Shown in pieces: positions 1-8,641 of a DNA stretch of 64,000 bases. The notes under the pieces are model-generated. The model did not search any database. It saw nothing but the letters and a program-made list of their open reading frames with translations, and was not told where the DNA came from. Source of the stretch: Ensifer canadensis (GTDB lineage: Bacteria > Pseudomonadota > Alphaproteobacteria > Rhizobiales > Rhizobiaceae); the NCBI RefSeq assembly GCF_017488845.2, contig NZ_CP083370.1, positions 1,178,001 through 1,242,000 of the forward strand, written 5' to 3'. The translations under genes were made by a program, and so were the position numbers. The number at the start of each line of letters is the position of its first letter. Within the stretch, counting starts at the first letter, position 1.

Positions 1-16
1 TGGATAGGAGATCATG

Positions 17-1999
17 ATGTCGAATCCCGTTTCCCTTACATTTCCTGATGGCTCCGTCCGCGAATACGCCCCGGGCACGACCGGGCGCGATGTCGCCGAG
101 TCGATTTCGAAGTCGCTGGCCAAGAAGGCCGTCGCCATCGCGCTCGATGGCGAGCTGCGCGACTTGTCCGATACCATCGCCGATGGCCGCATCGAAATCG
201 TCACCCGCGACGACAAGCGTTCGCTTGAGCTGATCCGCCACGATGCGGCGCACGTGATGGCGGAAGCCGTGCAGGAGCTGTGGCCGGGCACGCAGGTGAC
301 CATCGGACCGGTGATCGACAACGGCTTCTACTACGACTTTGCCAAGAACGAGCCCTTCACGCCCGACGACCTGCCGGTCATCGAGAAGCGCATGAAGGAG
401 ATCATCGCTCGCAACAAGCCGTTCACCAGGGAAGTCTGGCCGCGCGAAAAGGCACGCCAGGTCTTCGCCGACAAGGGCGAGGCCTACAAGGTAGAGCTGG
501 TCGATGCGATCCCGGAGGGCCAGGATCTCAAGATCTACTATCAGGGCGACTGGTTCGACCTTTGCCGCGGCCCGCACATGGCCTCGACCGGCCAGATCGG
601 TACGGCATTCAAGCTGATGAAGGTTGCCGGAGCCTATTGGCGCGGCGACAGCAACAACCCGATGCTGACCCGCATCTACGGCACGGCCTGGCATACCCAG
701 GAAGAGCTTGACCAGTACCTGCATATCCTGGCCGAAGCGGAAAAGCGCGACCATCGCCGCCTCGGACGCGAGATGGATCTCTTCCATTTCCAGGAAGAGG
801 GTCCGGGCGTCGTCTTCTGGCACGGCAAGGGTTGGCGTCTGTTCCAGACGCTGACGGCCTATATGCGCCGCCGGCTCGCCAACACCTATCAGGAAGTCAA
901 CGCGCCGCAGGTGCTCGACAAGTCGCTGTGGGAAACGTCCGGTCACTGGGGTTGGTACCGCGACAACATGTTCAAGGTGACGGTCGCCGGCGACGACACC
1001 GATGACGAGCGGGTCTTCGCGCTGAAGCCGATGAACTGCCCGGGTCATATCCAGATCTTCAAGCATGGCCTGAAGTCATACCGCGAACTGCCGGTGCGGT
1101 TGGCCGAATTCGGCAACGTCCATCGTTACGAGCCATCCGGTGCGCTGCACGGGCTGATGCGCGTGCGCGGGTTCACCCAGGATGATGCCCACGTCTTCTG
1201 CACCGACGAGCAGATGGCGGCCGAGTGCCTGCGCATCAACGATCTGATCCTTTCGGTCTACGAGGACTTCGGCTTCAAGGAAGTCGTCGTCAAGCTGTCG
1301 ACCCGTCCGGATAAGCGCGTCGGTTCCGACGAGCTCTGGGATCGCGCCGAAAGCGTCATGACCGACGTGCTGAAGACGATCGAGGCGCAGTCCGAAGGCC
1401 GCATCAGGACCGGCATCCTGCCGGGCGAGGGCGCCTTCTACGGTCCGAAGTTCGAATATACACTGAAGGACGCGATCGGCCGCGAATGGCAGTGCGGCAC
1501 GACACAGGTCGACTTCAACCTGCCGGAGCGCTTTGGCGCCTTCTATATCGACAAGGATTCCGAGAAGCGTCAGCCGGTGATGATCCACCGGGCGATCTGC
1601 GGTTCGATGGAACGCTTCCTCGGTATTCTGATCGAAAACTTCGCCGGCCACATGCCGCTGTGGATCTCGCCGCTGCAGGTCGTCGTCGCGACAATTACTT
1701 CCGAGGCAGACGACTATGGTCGCGAGGTCGCGGAGCTTCTGCGTGATGCCGGACTTACGGTCGAGACCGACTTCCGCAACGAGAAGATCAACTACAAGGT
1801 CCGTGAGCATTCGGTGACCAAGGTTCCGGTCATCGTCGTTTGCGGCAAGCGCGAGGCGGAAGAGCGTTCGGTCAACATCCGGCGTCTCGGCTCGCAGGCC
1901 CAGACGGCGATGTCGCTCGACGAGGCGATCGCTTCGCTCTCGGCTGAGGCCACGGCGCCTGATCTCAAGCGCAAGGCTGAAAAGAAAGCCCGGGGTTAA
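17..1999 (+). CDS. thrS: Threonyl-tRNA synthetase
   Basis: Class II aminoacyl-tRNA synthetase that charges tRNA-Thr in the cytoplasm; 660 aa, normal for the family. Domain order is complete: N-terminal TGS domain (residues about 1-65), the editing/SAD domain with [11 protein letters not shown] near 77, the catalytic core with MNCPGH near 340 (its Cys is the expected zinc ligand) and motif 2 [17 protein letters not shown], then the C-terminal anticodon-binding domain ending near [19 protein letters not shown]. Two ATGs stand in tandem at 14 and 17. An AGGAG at 6-10 is better spaced (6 nt) from the second, so 17 is preferred. A hairpin overlaps the stop codon. Confidence 0.97.
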   Translation: MSNPVSLTFPDGSVREYAPGTTGRDVAESISKSLAKKAVAIALDGELRDLSDTIADGRIEIVTRDDKRSLELIRHDAAHVMAEAVQELWPGTQVTIGPVIDNGFYYDFAKNEPFTPDDLPVIEKRMKEIIARNKPFTREVWPREKARQVFADKGEAYKVELVDAIPEGQDLKIYYQGDWFDLCRGPHMASTGQIGTAFKLMKVAGAYWRGDSNNPMLTRIYGTAWHTQEELDQYLHILAEAEKRDHRRLGREMDLFHFQEEGPGVVFWHGKGWRLFQTLTAYMRRRLANTYQEVNAPQVLDKSLWETSGHWGWYRDNMFKVTVAGDDTDDERVFALKPMNCPGHIQIFKHGLKSYRELPVRLAEFGNVHRYEPSGALHGLMRVRGFTQDDAHVFCTDEQMAAECLRINDLILSVYEDFGFKEVVVKLSTRPDKRVGSDELWDRAESVMTDVLKTIEAQSEGRIRTGILPGEGAFYGPKFEYTLKDAIGREWQCGTTQVDFNLPERFGAFYIDKDSEKRQPVMIHRAICGSMERFLGILIENFAGHMPLWISPLQVVVATITSEADDYGREVAELLRDAGLTVETDFRNEKINYKVREHSVTKVPVIVVCGKREAEERSVNIRRLGSQAQTAMSLDEAIASLSAEATAPDLKRKAEKKARG

Positions 2000-2008
2000 C
2001 ACCCCGGG
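1989..2008 (+). terminator. Hairpin overlapping the thrS stop codon
   Basis: CCCGGGGT (1989-1996) pairs perfectly with ACCCCGGG (2001-2008) around a 4-nt loop that includes the TAA stop. The tail is only weakly T-rich, so this is a candidate rather than a classical terminator. Confidence 0.4.
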
Positions 2009-2054
2009 ACCTTCGCTCTGTCAGCAAACTGTCATATTAGCGGAATATCCGGAT

Positions 2055-2105
2055 GCTACAGCGCCGCGCGTCTTATCAGACGCGCAAAGGTCGCCGTCGT
2101 ACTTC
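2055..2105. repeat. Dispersed palindromic intergenic repeat, copy 1
   Basis: The stem GCGCGTCT (2066-2073) and AGACGCGC (2078-2085) is a perfect 8-bp inverted repeat, preceded by CTACAGCGCC and followed by AAAGG. The reverse complement of 21771-21817 carries the same CAGCGCCGCGCGT...GACGCGCAAAGG layout, so at least two copies lie in this window. From memory, similar elements are scattered through rhizobial intergenic regions; that part is recall, not computed. Confidence 0.6.
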
Positions 2106-2111
2106 GAGTTG

Positions 2112-2159
2112 CTGCATGTTCCTATCCTTAAACCGGGTACGATTTAAGGAAGCATGCAG
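2112..2159. repeat. Long hairpin upstream of the acyltransferase gene
   Basis: Outer stem CTGCATG (2112-2118) with CATGCAG (2153-2159); inner stem TCCTTAAA (2125-2132) with TTTAAGGA (2143-2150). It follows directly after the palindromic repeat and is probably the second module of the same element. It lies 24-71 bases before the next start codon, so it could shape that gene's 5' leader. Confidence 0.55.
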
Positions 2160-2182
2160 GAGGCCATCCATCGGAGACTTCC

Positions 2183-3022
2183 GTGCAGTTCAAAGAGCTG
2201 TCTTACGCAAATGAAAATGACCGGCGCCTGAAGCGCTGGTTCATCCGCTCCATGGAGGGCCTGGCGGGTCGCAACCGATACGTCAAGCTTTACGCGCGTT
2301 GGCAATCCGACGTCGTCGGCAAGAGCGACCGGATCTTCGGCGAGATGCTGAAGCTGATCGATGTCCGCCTGCGGCTTCAGGGCGAATGGCCGCCTCGGCA
2401 CCTGCCGGACACCCCCCTGGTTATCGTTGCCAATCATCCCTTCGGCATCGGCGATGGCATTGCCGTTCTGGCGCTTGCCGAGCAACTCGGCAGGCCGTTT
2501 CGGGTGCTGATCAACAACGAGCTGTTGAAGGTGCCGGAGATGGCGCCCTATTCGCTGCCGGTGTCCTTCGAGGAGACGAAGGAGGCCTTGGCGCTGAACA
2601 TGGCGACGCGCCACGAAGCGGTGCGATTGCTGAAGGACGGCGTGACGATCGTGATCTTCCCGGCCGGCGGCGTAGCAACGGCGCGCTCGGGCTGGGGCAG
2701 GGCCGAGGATCTGCCGTGGAAGATCTTTCCGGCCAAGTTGATACAGGCCGCGCGCGCGAACGTCATACCGATCTATTTCGAGGGGCAGAACGGCCGCATC
2801 TTCCATCTCGCCAGCAAGGTCTCGCTGACGCTCAGGATCTCTCTCCTGATCCGCGAATTCCGAAGGCTGTCGGGCACGACGATCGCGGCCCGCATCGGGC
2901 ATATCCTCACCTGGGAAGAGCTTTGCTTGCATGCTGACCGCAAGGATCTGCTCGGTCGCATCTACGAGGCGGTCTTTTCGATGGCACCGCCGCGTCGCCG
3001 TTTCCTCAAGCGTGCCGGCTGA
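2183..3022 (+). CDS. PlsC-like lysophospholipid acyltransferase family protein
   Basis: A 279-aa protein of the glycerolipid acyltransferase superfamily, likely membrane-associated and transferring an acyl chain to a lysolipid. Visible motifs are VVIVANHPFGIGDGIAV-type block I near residues 75-90 and the FPAGGVATA block near 158, equivalent to the FPEGTRS motif. The histidine and aspartate of block I are five residues apart (HPFGIGD) rather than the usual four (HX4D), a spacing also seen in NHPFG-type members. Substrate is not evident. It stands alone downstream of thrS, behind a long hairpin. Confidence 0.75.
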   Translation: MQFKELSYANENDRRLKRWFIRSMEGLAGRNRYVKLYARWQSDVVGKSDRIFGEMLKLIDVRLRLQGEWPPRHLPDTPLVIVANHPFGIGDGIAVLALAEQLGRPFRVLINNELLKVPEMAPYSLPVSFEETKEALALNMATRHEAVRLLKDGVTIVIFPAGGVATARSGWGRAEDLPWKIFPAKLIQAARANVIPIYFEGQNGRIFHLASKVSLTLRISLLIREFRRLSGTTIAARIGHILTWEELCLHADRKDLLGRIYEAVFSMAPPRRRFLKRAG

Positions 3023-3069
3023 CGTAGCGTCAGGCGTGCCTGCCGCACGGTCAGCCTGGCGGCGTCAGA

Positions 3070-4074
3070 TCAATCCTGTGCTTCCGCGGCTGCTTCCGGG
3101 CTTGCGGCCGCGCCGCCATTGGTCAGCAGCACTTCGATATCGGTGTTGACGCCGGCCTTCACCGTGAAATCGCGCTGGTAGATCTTGTTCTTGTTTCTTG
3201 CGACAGCCGTATAGTTGCCCTCGAGAAGAACCAGCGTCGGGAACGCCCCTTCCTCCTGGTCGACGATGTCGCCGGCCGAAGTCAGGATCGACCAGCCGGT
3301 GTCGGCGATGGCTTCGCCGCCCGGCTCGGAGACCAGCTTCAGCGTCAGCTTCGCAGCCTTGTGCTGGATCGTCGCTTCGGTCAGCTTGCCGGCTTCCACC
3401 TGGATGTCGGCCGTGATCACCGCATTTGTCGTGCCGTAGTTGGAGCTGACATGATAGGTGCCGGCGCCGAGGCGAAGGACGGTGCTGGGCTTCACGTCGG
3501 CGGCAATCAAGGCCCGTTCGCCATCGCTCTGCGTTTCGGACGAATAGATGGAGAAGCTGAGTTCGCCCGGCGGGATGCGCACATCGCTGCCTGAGACCGC
3601 ATTCAACGTCATGCCGCCAGCATCAAGGACCAGTACCTGCTTGTCGAGCACGCCGTCTTCCGGGATGCGGATCTTGCGCGTCGCGGCCGCACGGCCAAAT
3701 GCGACGTTGACGAAATACTCGCCCGGCACCAGGCTGAAGGCCGTCGATCCGCCTTCGGACGTCGCCAGCAGCGGCAGCTTGCCGTCGCTTCCGGGGATCG
3801 GGCTGAACACGCGCCAGGTCAGGCCGGCCTCGACGGGCTGACCCTTGCCGGTCAGAAGCGCCTCGAGTTTCACGTCCTTCAGTGTGCCGCCCTGTGTCGG
3901 GTCGCTGGTCAGCGGACTGAAGCCGGTCAGCTTCTGCGTCTTGCCGGTGGTGGAAATGGAGGGAAAGCTCTCGAAGGCCTCCGTGGCGTCCTGCGCCAGG
4001 ACGCTGCCGGCGGTGATGCTTGCGAGTGCGACCGCCAAACCGGTTCTGATGAAAATACGAGGGCAGGTGCGCAT
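3070..4074 (-). CDS. Exported protein of unknown function
   Basis: 334 aa from the ATG at 4074. The N-terminus MRTCPRIFIRTGLAVALASI followed by AGSVLAQ is a clear Sec signal peptide with a cleavage site after VLA-Q, so the mature protein is periplasmic or outer-membrane associated. An upstream in-frame ATG at 4128 would bury the signal peptide and is less likely. The mature part is rich in short beta-strand-like segments (for example LRLGAGTYHVSSNYG and LEGNYTAVARNKNKIYQRDF), suggesting repeated beta-sandwich or carboxypeptidase-regulatory-like modules. No catalytic motif was recognised. It converges with the acyltransferase gene. Confidence 0.7.
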   Translation of the reverse strand: MRTCPRIFIRTGLAVALASITAGSVLAQDATEAFESFPSISTTGKTQKLTGFSPLTSDPTQGGTLKDVKLEALLTGKGQPVEAGLTWRVFSPIPGSDGKLPLLATSEGGSTAFSLVPGEYFVNVAFGRAAATRKIRIPEDGVLDKQVLVLDAGGMTLNAVSGSDVRIPPGELSFSIYSSETQSDGERALIAADVKPSTVLRLGAGTYHVSSNYGTTNAVITADIQVEAGKLTEATIQHKAAKLTLKLVSEPGGEAIADTGWSILTSAGDIVDQEEGAFPTLVLLEGNYTAVARNKNKIYQRDFTVKAGVNTDIEVLLTNGGAAASPEAAAEAQD

Positions 4075-4173
4075 GAGAGCAGTTGACTTCCTGACTGGGT
4101 GACTCCACTTGAGACGCCGGTATGGCATTTTCGTGGCTGCCGGTCGGCGGCAAAATAGTGGAATTCACCCAAT

Positions 4174-4758
4174 ATGAAAACCGAAATAAAGCTCGTTGAC
4201 TATCTCGCGTCCCGCCGGTCCATTCCCGCTTTTCAGATGGGTGAACCAGGACCCGGTAGAGCTGAAGTCGAGGAAATGCTGAAGCTCGCCTCGCGTGTGC
4301 CGGATCACGGCAAGCTCGCTCCGTGGCGGTTCATCGTTTACCGCGGCGAAGAGCGGGCGCGCATCAGCGCCGAACTGAAGACAATGGCACTCGCCAAGAA
4401 GCCCGATCTGTCTGACGAGATGATCAAGGTCGAGGAGACGCGGATGACGCGGGCTCCGGTCGTCGTTGCGGTCGTCAGCAAGGCAGCCCCGCATTTCAAG
4501 ATCCCGGAATGGGAGCAGCAGATGTCGGCCGGTGCCGTTTGCCTCAACCTGCTTATGGCGGCCAATGCGCTCGGCTATGCCTCCAATTGGCTGACCGAAT
4601 GGTACGCCTTCGACGAAGCTGCCTATCCGTTGCTCGGCGTTGAGCCGGGCGAGAAGATCGCCGGCTTTATCCACATCGGCACCGCTACGGTCCCGCCAAC
4701 GGAGCGTCCACGCCCGGAACTGGCCGAGATCGTCACCTGGGTCGGAGAAGACGCCTGA
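4174..4758 (+). CDS. Nitroreductase family flavoprotein
   Basis: A 194-aa FMN-dependent NAD(P)H oxidoreductase of the nitroreductase fold. Diagnostic segments are the N-terminal RRSIPAFQ (FMN phosphate-binding), [16 protein letters not shown] near 40-55, and [15 protein letters not shown] near 130-145, as in YdjA-type enzymes. The physiological substrate cannot be read from sequence. The stop overlaps the start of the next flavin enzyme gene, so the two are translationally coupled and probably form one redox unit. Confidence 0.88.
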   Translation: MKTEIKLVDYLASRRSIPAFQMGEPGPGRAEVEEMLKLASRVPDHGKLAPWRFIVYRGEERARISAELKTMALAKKPDLSDEMIKVEETRMTRAPVVVAVVSKAAPHFKIPEWEQQMSAGAVCLNLLMAANALGYASNWLTEWYAFDEAAYPLLGVEPGEKIAGFIHIGTATVPPTERPRPELAEIVTWVGEDA

Positions 4759-5360
4759 TGTTCTACGACACGGCCGCAAACAGGCATGGCCTGCCGCATG
4801 ATCCGTTCAAGGCCATCGTCTCGCCGCGGCCGATCGGCTGGATCGGCACGCGCGCCACGGACGGCTCGCTGAATATCGCGCCCTATTCCTTTTTCAATGC
4901 GATCAGCGACCGGCCGAAACTCGTGATGTTTTCGTCGAGCGGCTACAAGGATTCGGTGCGCAACATCGAGGCCACCGGCGAATTCACCGCCAGCTTCGCC
5001 AGCCGGAATCTGAGCGAGGCGGTCAACAAGACCTCGATTGCAGCTCCCCATGGCGAGAGCGAGTTTACGATAGCCGGGTTGACGCCGGTTGACGGGACGT
5101 TGGTCAAGGCGCCGTTCGTGGGCGAGGCCTATGCGGCGCTGGAGTGCCGGATGACCGAGATGTTCCAGCCAAAGGGGCTCGATGGCGAGCCCTCGGACAA
5201 TTACGTCGTCATCGGCCAGGTGGTCGGCATCCACATTCGCGACGAGGCGATCCGCGACGGTCGTTTCGACATGGCGACGGTCCGCCCGCTCGCCCGCCTC
5301 GGCTACATGGATTACTGCGACGGCGGCGACGTCTTCCAGATGGTGCGTCCCACGCGCTGA
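4758..5360 (+). CDS. Flavin reductase-like / FMN-binding split-barrel protein
   Basis: 200 aa with the flavin reductase-like split barrel: HDPFKAIVSPRPIGWIGTRA at about 13-33, followed by LNIAPYSFFNAISDRPKLVMF, the usual FMN-contact block. Proteins of this type reduce or bind FMN and often serve a partner oxygenase or reductase. It overlaps the nitroreductase gene by one base (TGATG-type junction), which indicates co-translation. Exact substrate unknown. Confidence 0.85.
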   Translation: MFYDTAANRHGLPHDPFKAIVSPRPIGWIGTRATDGSLNIAPYSFFNAISDRPKLVMFSSSGYKDSVRNIEATGEFTASFASRNLSEAVNKTSIAAPHGESEFTIAGLTPVDGTLVKAPFVGEAYAALECRMTEMFQPKGLDGEPSDNYVVIGQVVGIHIRDEAIRDGRFDMATVRPLARLGYMDYCDGGDVFQMVRPTR

Positions 5361-5383
5361 GGCGTGGGTAGTCGGAGGAAGCG

Positions 5384-6088
5384 TCAGCCGCCTGTATCCA
5401 GCCATGCCGCTTGCTCCGGCGAGCGGCAGACCACGGAAGAAAAGCCATTGGCGCGGCTGGCAGCGAAGGCGCGCCGGACGGCCTTTTCAGTCACTGCCGT
5501 TTGCGGCAGCATTTCGTAACAGCCAAGACCCGCTTCATGGGCGCGAAGAGCAGCAGCGGCGCGCCCGGCGGCGATTGGTGCGACCAGAACCTCATCCTGC
5601 GGCTCCTTCGATGGTCTGCAGCCGATAGCCGCCGCCAGCGCAGAGGCATCGAAAATAATTCCTTCGAGACGCGGCGAGCTTTCGCCAAGGGAGTAGGGCG
5701 AAAGTACGCTTTCGGGGACCGAGCCATATTCGGCAAGGATAGCGACCTGCTGCAGGCGATTGCCTACGTTCGCCTCCGCGACGCGCAGCATGACATCGAG
5801 CCTCTGCACATCTGCGCGGCTCCGGCATCCGGAAAGCAGGACGCCGCTAATGTCGTTGCGAAGAAGCGAGGCCATGTCCTCCGCTGCCAGGCGGTTTATT
5901 GGAGCGATCCGTGCGAAGACACGGCAGGCACCGCGCGCGACTGCCACCAGCTGAGCTAGTGCATCGTCACCAAAACCGAGATCGACAATAATGCCATCGA
6001 AAGCGTTGAGATCGACGGACGTCGGTAGCGGCGCGCCGGCGCTCTGAAACAGCAGTGGTTTCATGGTTTTGAAGCGGTTAACGGACAT
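5384..6088 (-). CDS. Degenerate HpcH/HpaI aldolase / citrate lyase beta-like protein
   Basis: 234 aa, shorter than typical CitE proteins (about 280-300). The CitE-like order is recognisable: MKPLLFQSAGAP start, FDGIIVDLGFG strand, RVFARIAPI (the substrate Arg strand), GVLLSGCRSRADV in place of the usual GI-LPK-ES segment, and a C-terminal AAGRAAAALRAHEAGLGCYE helix. The Lys/Glu pair and the metal-binding Glu/Asp strand (here FDASALAAAIG) look altered, so catalysis is doubtful. The start may be the internal ATG at 6064 (MKPLLF), which fits family N-termini better. Divergent from the DUF2336 gene. Confidence 0.6.
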   Translation of the reverse strand: MSVNRFKTMKPLLFQSAGAPLPTSVDLNAFDGIIVDLGFGDDALAQLVAVARGACRVFARIAPINRLAAEDMASLLRNDISGVLLSGCRSRADVQRLDVMLRVAEANVGNRLQQVAILAEYGSVPESVLSPYSLGESSPRLEGIIFDASALAAAIGCRPSKEPQDEVLVAPIAAGRAAAALRAHEAGLGCYEMLPQTAVTEKAVRRAFAASRANGFSSVVCRSPEQAAWLDTGG

Positions 6089-6143
6089 GGTGAACCAATC
6101 TTAAACCTTTGCCGGCTAGGCTTCCAACATCAGGTGGCTTTGG

Positions 6144-7301
6144 GTGTCTAGTGGGGCGTCGGTGATCATACAAGCATTTCTTCGCTGGGTGGAGACGGCG
6201 AGAACGGGCGATCGTGCCCGCGCTGCCCGGGCCCTCGGTCGCGCCTATGTCGACGCGCAGATGAACGGTATTGATCGTCAGGCTGCCGAAATGGCAATGA
6301 CCTTTCTGCTCGACGATCCCTCTCCGAAGGTACGTTCGGCTCTGGCCGAAGTGCTCGCGCCATCCTCCGATATTCCTCGTGCCATCATTCTCGGGCTTGC
6401 CGAAGACCAGCCGGAAATCGCCTACATCGTCATTTCCCGCTCGCCTGTTCTGACCGACGAGGACCTTGTCGATCTTGCAGCCCGGGGCTCGGTCGAGACA
6501 CGGGCGCTGATTGCGGCCCGCGCATTCGTGTCACGTTCCGTCTCAGCCGCTATCGCTGAAATCGGCGGCGAAGAAGAAATGCTGATCCTGCTTGAAAATG
6601 GCGGTGCCCAGCTGCCGCGCCGGTCGTTGAAGCGGATCGCTGAGCGTCTCGGCTATTCCGCTGCCATCCGCGATCTGCTGCTGGACCGCGCCGACTTGCC
6701 AAGCGATGCCCGGCACGCGCTCGTCGAAGAGGTGGGGGCAGCTCTCGCCGCCTTCGGTCTGGTTCAGATGGCGATCGGAAAGACGCGGGTAGAGCGGATC
6801 ACGCGCGAGGCCTGCGACGTCGCAGCGGTCGGCATGGCCGGCGCTTTGGCTGTGGATGAATTGCCTGACCTCGTCGCTCATCTGCGCGGGACCGGTCGCC
6901 TGACGCCGGCGTTCCTGTTGCATGCACTTGTCACCGGTCGGGCGGAGTTTTTCTCGGCAGCCATCGTCGATCTCTCTGGCGTCACGGAAAAGCGCGTTCG
7001 CTCGATCCTCTCGAGCGGCCGCATCCATTCCATTCGCGCCCTGTTCGAGAGCGCCGGCCTTGGGCGTGACGTCAGCGAAGCGTTCGCTGAGGCGGTCCTG
7101 CTCTGGCGCAAGGACGGCACGACCGGCACGGACGATTGTCGCGCCTCGGTCTGTGCCGCGCTGCTCGCAAGCTTGCACGGTCAAAGGGCGCCTTCGCCGG
7201 CCTGCAATGCAATGGCGGAAATTCTCGAGCGTCTGGCCTTTGCCGAGCAACGGCAGTCTGCCCGCGACTATGCCCAATTGGCCGCGCGCCAGGCCGCCTG
7301 A
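6144..7301 (+). CDS. DUF2336 domain-containing protein
   Basis: 385 aa, starting at a GTG with AGGTGG eight bases upstream. The alpha-helical, HEAT-like N-terminal half contains ALGRAYVDAQMNGIDRQAAE and FLLDDPSPKVRSALAEVLA, the signature of the alphaproteobacterial DUF2336 family. No catalytic residues are evident. In other alphaproteobacteria some family members act in cell-cycle or stress signalling, but nothing here ties this copy to a pathway. It has a 55-bp divergent promoter region with the CitE-like gene. Confidence 0.78.
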   Translation: MSSGASVIIQAFLRWVETARTGDRARAARALGRAYVDAQMNGIDRQAAEMAMTFLLDDPSPKVRSALAEVLAPSSDIPRAIILGLAEDQPEIAYIVISRSPVLTDEDLVDLAARGSVETRALIAARAFVSRSVSAAIAEIGGEEEMLILLENGGAQLPRRSLKRIAERLGYSAAIRDLLLDRADLPSDARHALVEEVGAALAAFGLVQMAIGKTRVERITREACDVAAVGMAGALAVDELPDLVAHLRGTGRLTPAFLLHALVTGRAEFFSAAIVDLSGVTEKRVRSILSSGRIHSIRALFESAGLGRDVSEAFAEAVLLWRKDGTTGTDDCRASVCAALLASLHGQRAPSPACNAMAEILERLAFAEQRQSARDYAQLAARQAA

Positions 7302-7387
7302 CGTCAATTCGCCGAAAGGTCAGCCAGCCGTGCTGGCCGCCAAACCACGAGCGCCGAAAGCCTGATGAATGACCCCGCCTGATTGCG

Positions 7388-7804
7388 TCAGTCGGTGAAC
7401 CGCCGCGCCACCCAGGAATAACCGTCCTCGATGTAGTGAACCGGCTTGCTGACCAGGGTCTTCAGCTTCTCACGGTCGGGAACGGCGCCGGAGAGAAACG
7501 CAAGGGCGCGCTTTGGCAGGGTCGGTTGCACCTCTGCTGCCTGCGGCGCCGGCGTCTCGGGCTGCGGAAGCGGAGCGACGACCTCCGGCTGCGGATCATT
7601 GGTGGCGAAGCCGGGGCCGGAACTCTCGCAGACGGCGACGACCACGGGATAGTTGGCATTGGAAAAGCGCGGCAACTGTTTCTGCGAATCCGTATCGCAT
7701 TGGGCGATCGAGGGCCATGTCCCGTCGACCGTCGAGATATATTGGCACTGGCTGACGTCGTGGTCACAGCCAAGGATGGTCATAACGATCAGGGTGGCTT
7801 TCAT
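7388..7804 (-). CDS. Conserved hypothetical protein, short N-terminal hydrophobic segment
   Basis: 138 aa from the ATG at 7804 (MKATLIVMTILGCDHD); the reading frame stays open farther upstream, but that part has poor coding character. A short hydrophobic N-terminus precedes a cysteine-containing region (CQYISTVDGTWPSIAQC), a proline/glutamate-rich linker (PQPEVVAPLPQPETPAPQ), and a basic C-terminal tail. It looks like a small exported or membrane-anchored rhizobial protein. No family function recognised. Confidence 0.6.
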   Translation of the reverse strand: MKATLIVMTILGCDHDVSQCQYISTVDGTWPSIAQCDTDSQKQLPRFSNANYPVVVAVCESSGPGFATNDPQPEVVAPLPQPETPAPQAAEVQPTLPKRALAFLSGAVPDREKLKTLVSKPVHYIEDGYSWVARRFTD

Positions 7805-8031
7805 GGTCTGGCTGTATCCATCTGGGCGCCGGTTGCACGACTTCTGCCTGTGTGATTCTTCCGGAATTAGGGCAATGGCCTGAACGCGCAGAAACAATTT
7901 GTTTCGCCGCGTCATTCGGATTGATGGGCAGGTCTGGTCCTTGCGCAATTTGACGTATTGGGTGCCGACCTACAGGCCGTTAGTTTCGCTTCAGAACCGC
8001 AAACGAACCAAGCCATTGCCGAGGATAAAAA

Positions 8032-8514
8032 TTGCCTGACGTCACGATCGCCGAAGAGTTACCACGCCAGCCGGAAATCCTGCGCCTTCTGGAAATGTCG
8101 GACGCCTATGCCGCATTGCTCTATCCTGCGGAAAGCAACCACCTTGTCGATGTGCCGACGCTGGAGAAGCCAAGCGTATCCTTCTTCGTCGCGCGTTTTG
8201 ATGGAATTGTCGTCGGTTGCTGCGCGCTGGTCGAAGCCGGCGATGGTTCGGCGGAGATCAACCGCATGTTCGTCGACCCGCAGGCGCGGGGACTGAAGGT
8301 CGGAAAGCGTTTGTTGCAGACAGTCGAGCGGCACGGCGAGAACTGCGGTCTTGATATCATCCGGCTTGAAACCGGTATTCACCAGCCGGAAGCAATCGGG
8401 CTCTACAGGAGCGCCGGATATGTCGAGCGCCCGCCTTTCGGCAACTACCAGCCGGATCCGCTGAGCCTGTTCATGGAGAAGGCGCTGCGCACACCTGCAG
8501 ATCTCGATCGATAG
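8032..8514 (+). CDS. GNAT family N-acetyltransferase
   Basis: 160 aa, TTG start with GAGGA seven bases upstream. The acetyl-CoA-binding segment is FVDPQARGLKVGKRLLQTVE (about residues 82-101), a Q/RxxGxG/A-type motif A, followed by the C-terminal IGLYRSAGYVERPPFGNY block. The substrate is unknown. The gene converges with parE; two hairpins lie between them. Confidence 0.85.
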   Translation: MPDVTIAEELPRQPEILRLLEMSDAYAALLYPAESNHLVDVPTLEKPSVSFFVARFDGIVVGCCALVEAGDGSAEINRMFVDPQARGLKVGKRLLQTVERHGENCGLDIIRLETGIHQPEAIGLYRSAGYVERPPFGNYQPDPLSLFMEKALRTPADLDR

Positions 8515-8548
8515 TCGGAGCGGCGTCTTTGAAGGCGCCTCGCAAATG

Positions 8549-8626
8549 GGCAACGCCCGTCGTTTCGGGCGTGCCATTATCGGCTTCACCCACGGTGCCT
8601 ATCTGCTTGTAAACACATAGGCACCG
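8549..8626. terminator. Two hairpins between converging GNAT and parE genes
   Basis: GGCAACGCCCG (8549-8559) pairs with CGGGCGTGCC (8566-8575), and CGGTGCCTAT (8593-8602) pairs perfectly with ATAGGCACCG (8617-8626). Neither has a strong T-run, but their location between convergent genes fits bidirectional termination or mRNA 3'-end protection. Confidence 0.45.
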
Positions 8627-8641
8627 CGACGTCTCGGTCGA

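Noticed and set aside
1076..2002. Long minus-strand frame opposite thrS (308 codons)
   Set aside because: Shadow of the GC-rich third positions of thrS; Arg/Asp/His-rich translation without motifs, and thrS is certain.
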